Shown one piece after another: positions 60,389-64,000 of a stretch of DNA of 64,000 bases. A model generated the notes under the pieces. That model searched no databases. It was not told where the DNA came from and saw only the letters and a list, made by a program, of their open reading frames with translations. Within the stretch, counting starts at the first letter, position 1. Every line of letters begins with the position of its first letter. A program made the translations under genes and the position numbers. This DNA is from Actinospineispora acaciae DSM 45401 (GTDB lineage Bacteria; Actinomycetota; Actinomycetes; Mycobacteriales; Pseudonocardiaceae), in assembly GCF_000620785.1 (NCBI RefSeq), contig NZ_JIAI01000002.1, forward strand, positions 1,060,177-1,124,176. Direction: 5' to 3'.

Positions 60389-61885
60389 GTGCGCGCGCTC
60401 ACCGCCGACGCCCTGTCCTCGCTGGCCGACACGCTGCCGGTGCCGGGCTACCCCCGGTCCCCGGAGCGCACCGGGATCGTGCACATCGGCGTCGGCGGGT
60501 TCCACCGTGCCCACCAGGCCATGTACTCCGACCGGCTGATGGCCGACGGCGGCTCCGATAACGCAGTGGGGAGCTACGGGATCTGCGGGGTCGGCGTGCT
60601 CGCGTCGGACCGGGCCATGGCCGACGCGCTGCGCGCCCAGGACCACCTGTACACCCTGGTGCTCAAGCATCCGGACGGCCGGCTGGAACCCCGGGTGATC
60701 GGCTCGATCATGGACTACCTGTTCGCGCCGGACGACCCCTGGGCCGTGGTCGCGCGGATGGCCGACCAGCGCACCCGGATCGTCTCGCTGACCGTCACCG
60801 AGGGCGGCTACCACGTGCACCCGGTGACCGGCGAGTTCGACGACAGCGACCCGGCGATCCGCGCCGACCTGGCTCCCGGGGCCACGCCGCGCAGCGCGTT
60901 CGGGCTGGTGACCGAGGCGCTGGCCCGCCGCCGCGCGGCCGGTATGACGCCGTTCACGGTGATGAGCTGCGACAACATCCAGGGCAACGGCGACGTGGCG
61001 CGGCGGATGTTCATCGCGTTCGCGCGCGCCCGCGACCCCGAGCTGGGCGACTGGGTGGCCGCCGAGGTGGCGTTCCCGAACTCCATGGTGGACCGGATCA
61101 CGCCGGTCACCTCGGACGCGGACCGGGAGCTGCTGGCCGAGCGGTACGGCATCGAGGACCGGTGGCCGGTGGTGTGCGAGCCGTTCACCCAGTGGGTGCT
61201 GGAGGACCACTTCACCGCCGGGCGGCCGCCGTACCAGGACGTCGGGGTGCAGCTCGTCGCGGACGTCACGCCGTACGAGCTGATGAAGCTGCGGCTGCTC
61301 AACGCCGGCCACCAGGTGCTCTGCTACCTCGGCTACCTGGCCGGCTACCGGTACGCGCACGAGGCGTCGGCGGACCCGGCGTTCGTGGACCTGCTCTCCG
61401 GCTACTGGGAGCGGGAGGGCATCCCGGCGCTGCAACCGGTGCCCGGCGTGGACCTCGCGGAGTACAGCCGCACGCTGCTGGAGCGCTTCGCCAACCCGGC
61501 CATCGCCGACACGCTGGCCAGGCTCTGCTTCGGCAGCTCGGACCGGATCCCGAAGTTCCTGGTCCCGGTGCTGCGCCACCAGCTGGAGCACGGCGGCGAG
61601 TTCCACCGCTCGGTGCTGACCATCGCGGCCTGGGCCCGCTACGCCGAGGGCGTCGACGAGGCGGGCGAGCCGATCGACGTGCAGGACCAGCTGCGCGACA
61701 CCCTGATGGCGAACGCGCGCCGCCAGGGCGTGGACGGCCTGGACTTCGTGTTGAACCGCGAGCTGTTCGGCGACCTGGTGGACGACGAGCGGTTCGTCAC
61801 GGAGTACCGCCGGGCCCTGCGCTCGCTGCACGAACGGGGCGCGGCGGCCACCGTCGCGGACTGGGCGCGGGCGACAAACCGATAA
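60389..61885 (+). CDS. polyol (mannitol-type) 2-dehydrogenase
   Basis: 498 residues from GTG 60389, 3 bp after the SPFH stop. IVHIGVGGFHRAHQAMYSDR is the NAD-binding start, FPNSMVDRITP and KLRLLNAGHQVLCYLGYLAG (the Lys-x5-Asn-x2-His catalytic pattern) are hallmarks of the long-chain polyol dehydrogenase family. It would oxidise mannitol, arabinitol or a related sugar alcohol. No sugar transporter is adjacent. Close linkage to SPFH may be accidental. Confidence 0.92.
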   Translation: MRALTADALSSLADTLPVPGYPRSPERTGIVHIGVGGFHRAHQAMYSDRLMADGGSDNAVGSYGICGVGVLASDRAMADALRAQDHLYTLVLKHPDGRLEPRVIGSIMDYLFAPDDPWAVVARMADQRTRIVSLTVTEGGYHVHPVTGEFDDSDPAIRADLAPGATPRSAFGLVTEALARRRAAGMTPFTVMSCDNIQGNGDVARRMFIAFARARDPELGDWVAAEVAFPNSMVDRITPVTSDADRELLAERYGIEDRWPVVCEPFTQWVLEDHFTAGRPPYQDVGVQLVADVTPYELMKLRLLNAGHQVLCYLGYLAGYRYAHEASADPAFVDLLSGYWEREGIPALQPVPGVDLAEYSRTLLERFANPAIADTLARLCFGSSDRIPKFLVPVLRHQLEHGGEFHRSVLTIAAWARYAEGVDEAGEPIDVQDQLRDTLMANARRQGVDGLDFVLNRELFGDLVDDERFVTEYRRALRSLHERGAAATVADWARATNR

Positions 61886-61927
61886 GTCGGTGGCCCGGGG
61901 CGCTGGCGCGTCACTACCGTCCCGGCG

Positions 61928-62815
61928 GTGATCTACGAACACCCACTGGCCTACCTGCTCGGGGTCGAGGGCATCGCCCTGATGCGCGCGTTCACCGGCG
62001 AGCACGACAGCGAGTTCGTCCATGCCCGCCTCGCCGAGGTCCGGCGGCTGCTCGACGACGGGTCGCTGGCCGGCGCGGCGGTCGAGGTCGACCGGGTGGA
62101 CTCCGTCGAGGGCTACCGCATCTGGTCGCGGACCTATGACGGCCCCAACGGCGCGTTCGCGTTCGACGAGCCGGTGGTCAAGGAGATCCTCGACGCGCTG
62201 CCGGTCGGCGCCGTCCTGGACGCGGCGTGCGGCACCGGCCGGTTCACCTCGGCGCTGGCCGCGCGCGGACATCGGGTCGTCGGCGTGGACTCCTCGCCGG
62301 AGATGCTCGCGCGCGCCCGTGACCGGGTGCCCGGCGCCGAGTTCCGCCTCGGCGACCTGACCCGGCTGCCGGTGGCGGACGGCGAGGTGGACCTGGTGGT
62401 CTGCGCCCTGGCCCTGACCCACGTCCGCGAGCTGGAACCGGTGATCGCGGAGTTCGCCAGGGTGCTGCGCCCCGGCGGGCACCTGGTGATCTCCGACATG
62501 CACCCCGAGCGGGTCGCGCGCGGCTCGATCCCCTCGGTGCGCGGCCCCGACGGGCGACCGGGGCGGCTGCCCGGCCACCGCCACCTGGTCGGCGACTACC
62601 TGCGCGCCGCGCTGGCGGTGGGGCTGCGCCCGCGTCGCTGTGAGGAACCCCGGTTCCCGGCCGAGCCCCCGGCGGAGTCACCGAGCCCGACCACGGCGCC
62701 CGGGCCGTGGGAGCTGTGGCCGTGGTCGCTGGCCGAGATGGTGCCCGAGGCGGCCCTGGCGGCCGACGCCGGCGAGCCCGTCACGATCATCTGGCACTTC
62801 CAACGGGAGCCGTGA
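61928..62815 (+). CDS. class I SAM-dependent methyltransferase
   Basis: 295 residues from GTG 61928. The SAM motif VLDAACGTGRFTSALAARGH lies near residue 97, GVDSSPEMLARAR next, and VLRPGGHLVISDMHPER later. An N-terminal helical region of about 60 residues precedes it. This pattern is of the Methyltransf_11 group; substrate is unknown. Confidence 0.92.
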   Translation: MIYEHPLAYLLGVEGIALMRAFTGEHDSEFVHARLAEVRRLLDDGSLAGAAVEVDRVDSVEGYRIWSRTYDGPNGAFAFDEPVVKEILDALPVGAVLDAACGTGRFTSALAARGHRVVGVDSSPEMLARARDRVPGAEFRLGDLTRLPVADGEVDLVVCALALTHVRELEPVIAEFARVLRPGGHLVISDMHPERVARGSIPSVRGPDGRPGRLPGHRHLVGDYLRAALAVGLRPRRCEEPRFPAEPPAESPSPTTAPGPWELWPWSLAEMVPEAALAADAGEPVTIIWHFQREP

Positions 62816-62904
62816 TCACTCACAAGTGAGGCTGATGTTTGTTTCGTTACTCATGTGACAGGGGTAGAGGGTTTGGGGACACGCATTCCGAACCGGGAGA
62901 AACC

Positions 62905-63063
62905 ATGATCACGAAGACCCGTACCGTCACACAGCGGCTCGCGGCCGCCCTCGCGGCGGTCGCCGCGACCATGCTTCTCGTCGCCACCGGCATGACCACC
63001 CTGAGTCAGGACGCGGCGCCGCCGAACAAGGAATGCCCGATCGGCAACTGCTCACCCATCTGA
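62905..63063 (+). CDS. 52-residue secreted peptide
   Basis: ATG 62905 follows GGGAGA. A basic start (MITKTRTVTQRL) and a hydrophobic stretch (AAALAAVAATMLLVATGM) form a signal peptide or anchor. The rest is short and ends CPIGNCSPI with two cysteines five positions apart. The last 12 bp overlap the convergent DUF998 gene. The upstream region is AT-richer and holds CTCAC-AA-GTGAG (62819-62830), so an own promoter is likely. Confidence 0.6.
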   Translation: MITKTRTVTQRLAAALAAVAATMLLVATGMTTLSQDAAPPNKECPIGNCSPI

Positions 63064-63750
63064 CCGTGCCTCGCGCAGTGCCCACCAGCCCAGCGCGAGC
63101 ACCACCAGCACCTCGGAGAGGCCGAGGACGCGCTCCATGGCGCCGAGCGGGAACACCCGCCACCATGACACGCCGGTCGTGACGCTCAGCGCGATCGCGT
63201 ACACCAGCGGCGAGAAGCAGGCCAGCGCCACCAGCGCCGCGCCCCGGGTCAGGGCGGACGGGGCGCGCCAGCGCGCCTCCCGCGCGCCCACGCCGGCGAC
63301 CACCAGCGCGCCGATCGGCAGGCTCAGGAAGGCGACCAGGCTGGCCACCCGGTGAATGGACCCGCCGACGCTCGGCCCGACCTGCCAGTTGTGCTTCTCG
63401 AAGATCACCAAAACCACCAGGCTGACCGCCCACAGCGCCAGCAACCACGAACCCACCCCGCGCGCCCGCACCACCCCCGCCCGCGCCAGCCCGAGCAGCA
63501 CGGCTGCCGAACCGGCCGCGAGGGCGAGCACCGCGAGGTCGAACAGCCAGCCGTTGGAGCCCAGCGCGTACTCGGAGATCGTCCGGGTCATCGGGCTGAT
63601 CCGGTCCGTCGGCGGCAGCACGTGCAGCATCCCGATCAGCAGCACGGACAGCCCGGTCATGCCGAGCCCGGCGGCCGCGAGCCCCGCACCGCCCGGAGCG
63701 GCTGGGCGTGCGGTCGTCGCGGGGGACGTCTGCGCCGGTAGAAGGCTCAC
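63052..63750 (-). CDS. DUF998 membrane protein
   Basis: 232 residues from GTG 63750. Six TM segments are visible. PMTRTISEYALGSNGWLFDL after TM1 and SIHRVASLVAFLSLPIGALV are the DUF998 hallmarks. The family is multi-pass with no established function. It is divergent from the acyl-CoA dehydrogenase gene across about 108 bp. Confidence 0.88.
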   Translation of the reverse strand: MSLLPAQTSPATTARPAAPGGAGLAAAGLGMTGLSVLLIGMLHVLPPTDRISPMTRTISEYALGSNGWLFDLAVLALAAGSAAVLLGLARAGVVRARGVGSWLLALWAVSLVVLVIFEKHNWQVGPSVGGSIHRVASLVAFLSLPIGALVVAGVGAREARWRAPSALTRGAALVALACFSPLVYAIALSVTTGVSWWRVFPLGAMERVLGLSEVLVVLALGWWALREARSDG

Positions 63751-63858
63751 GGGCGTGCTCCTGGGTCGTTGACGGTCTTCCTCGCTGCAACGCCGCAACA
63801 CATGTGACAGTTCCGGCGTTGCCAGGCACGCTCCGGGGCCTCATGCGAGGATCGGGCC

Positions 63859-64000
63859 GTGAGTACCGCCGAGCTGGACCTCGTTCCACCCGCCGTCGAA
63901 CTGCCCCCCGAGGCCGAGGAGCTGCGCGCGGAGGTCAGGGAGTTCCTGGCCAAGGAGCGCGCCGACGGACGCTTCACGCCGCGCTGTGACGTCTGGCTGT
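63859..64000 (+). CDS. acyl-CoA dehydrogenase, N-terminal part (runs off the right edge)
   Basis: Forty-seven codons are visible from GTG 63859. The segment EAEELRAEVREFLAKERADG is the usual first helix of acyl-CoA dehydrogenases, and RCDVWL fits the region before the first active-site turn. The assignment rests on this short stretch only. Confidence 0.65.
   Translation, partial: MSTAELDLVPPAVELPPEAEELRAEVREFLAKERADGRFTPRCDVWL

Noticed and set aside
57812..62584. An open frame of about 1590 codons on the minus strand
   Set aside because: It is antisense to DUF3097, NfeD, SPFH, polyol dehydrogenase and methyltransferase genes, all with clear motifs. Its residue content (Val, His, Gly, Arg, Asp) is that of a GC-rich shadow frame.

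Overview
The window is about 72-73% GC, uses many GTG starts, has very short intergenic gaps, and contains a fabG1-inhA pair, an ergothioneine cluster, WhiB and AcnR regulators, and SUF Fe-S genes led by sufR. This points to a mycolata-related actinomycete, most likely Pseudonocardiales (Pseudonocardiaceae). No rRNA, tRNA, insertion sequence, prophage or CRISPR array was seen.

The backbone matches, from memory, the order and orientation of Mycobacterium tuberculosis Rv1460-Rv1488: sufR-B-D-C-S-U-T (3.2-9.6 kb), an ABC-F ATPase (14.1 kb) with a small HTH protein (15.9 kb), acnR (21.1 kb, minus), acnA (26.4-29.2 kb, minus), a RipA-like NlpC/P60 hydrolase (29.5 kb), moxR-DUF58-VWA (40.2-43.2 kb), fabG1-inhA-hemH (47.5-50.1 kb), an Rv1486c-like gene (57 kb, minus), NfeD and an SPFH/band-7 protein (58.7-60.4 kb). 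Accessory blocks are inserted between these anchors.

The blocks, left to right, are as follows. A MerR regulator with a frame-shifted MFS exporter and a lipocalin-like protein (0.3-3.1 kb). WhiB7-like regulator with a structured leader, an adenylate cyclase, UspA, a lone lycopene cyclase and an SDR (9.9-13.9 kb). A TetR/MFS pair and an ABC exporter behind a MerR/SoxR-type promoter (16.4-21.1 kb). egtABCD, which separates acnR from acnA (21.8-26.2 kb). A CdaR-regulated transport and oxidation cluster with an orphan PAS protein, followed by a MarR/FAD-monooxygenase pair and a methyltransferase (30.8-40.0 kb). A CPBP protease, a LOG-like protein with an XRE/TPR regulator, and a TetR with two tiny membrane proteins (43.2-47.5 kb). 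A LacI-controlled fumarase/dicarboxylate transporter/lyase operon and an orphan LivJ-type binding protein (50.1-56.5 kb). A polyol dehydrogenase, a methyltransferase, a 52-residue secreted peptide and a DUF998 membrane protein (60.4-63.8 kb). The edges cut a HAD hydrolase (left) and an acyl-CoA dehydrogenase (right).

The regulatory DNA is unusually readable. It includes two near-leaderless MerR-type promoters with 19-bp spacers, a SufR box over the sufR start codon, a hairpin leader at whiB7, twin TetR operators, an AcnR box across the acn promoter, a LacI operator and a 28-bp TetR palindrome. Two copies of a ~101-114 bp long palindromic element and one 46-bp perfect palindrome each sit between convergent gene ends and probably act as two-way terminators.
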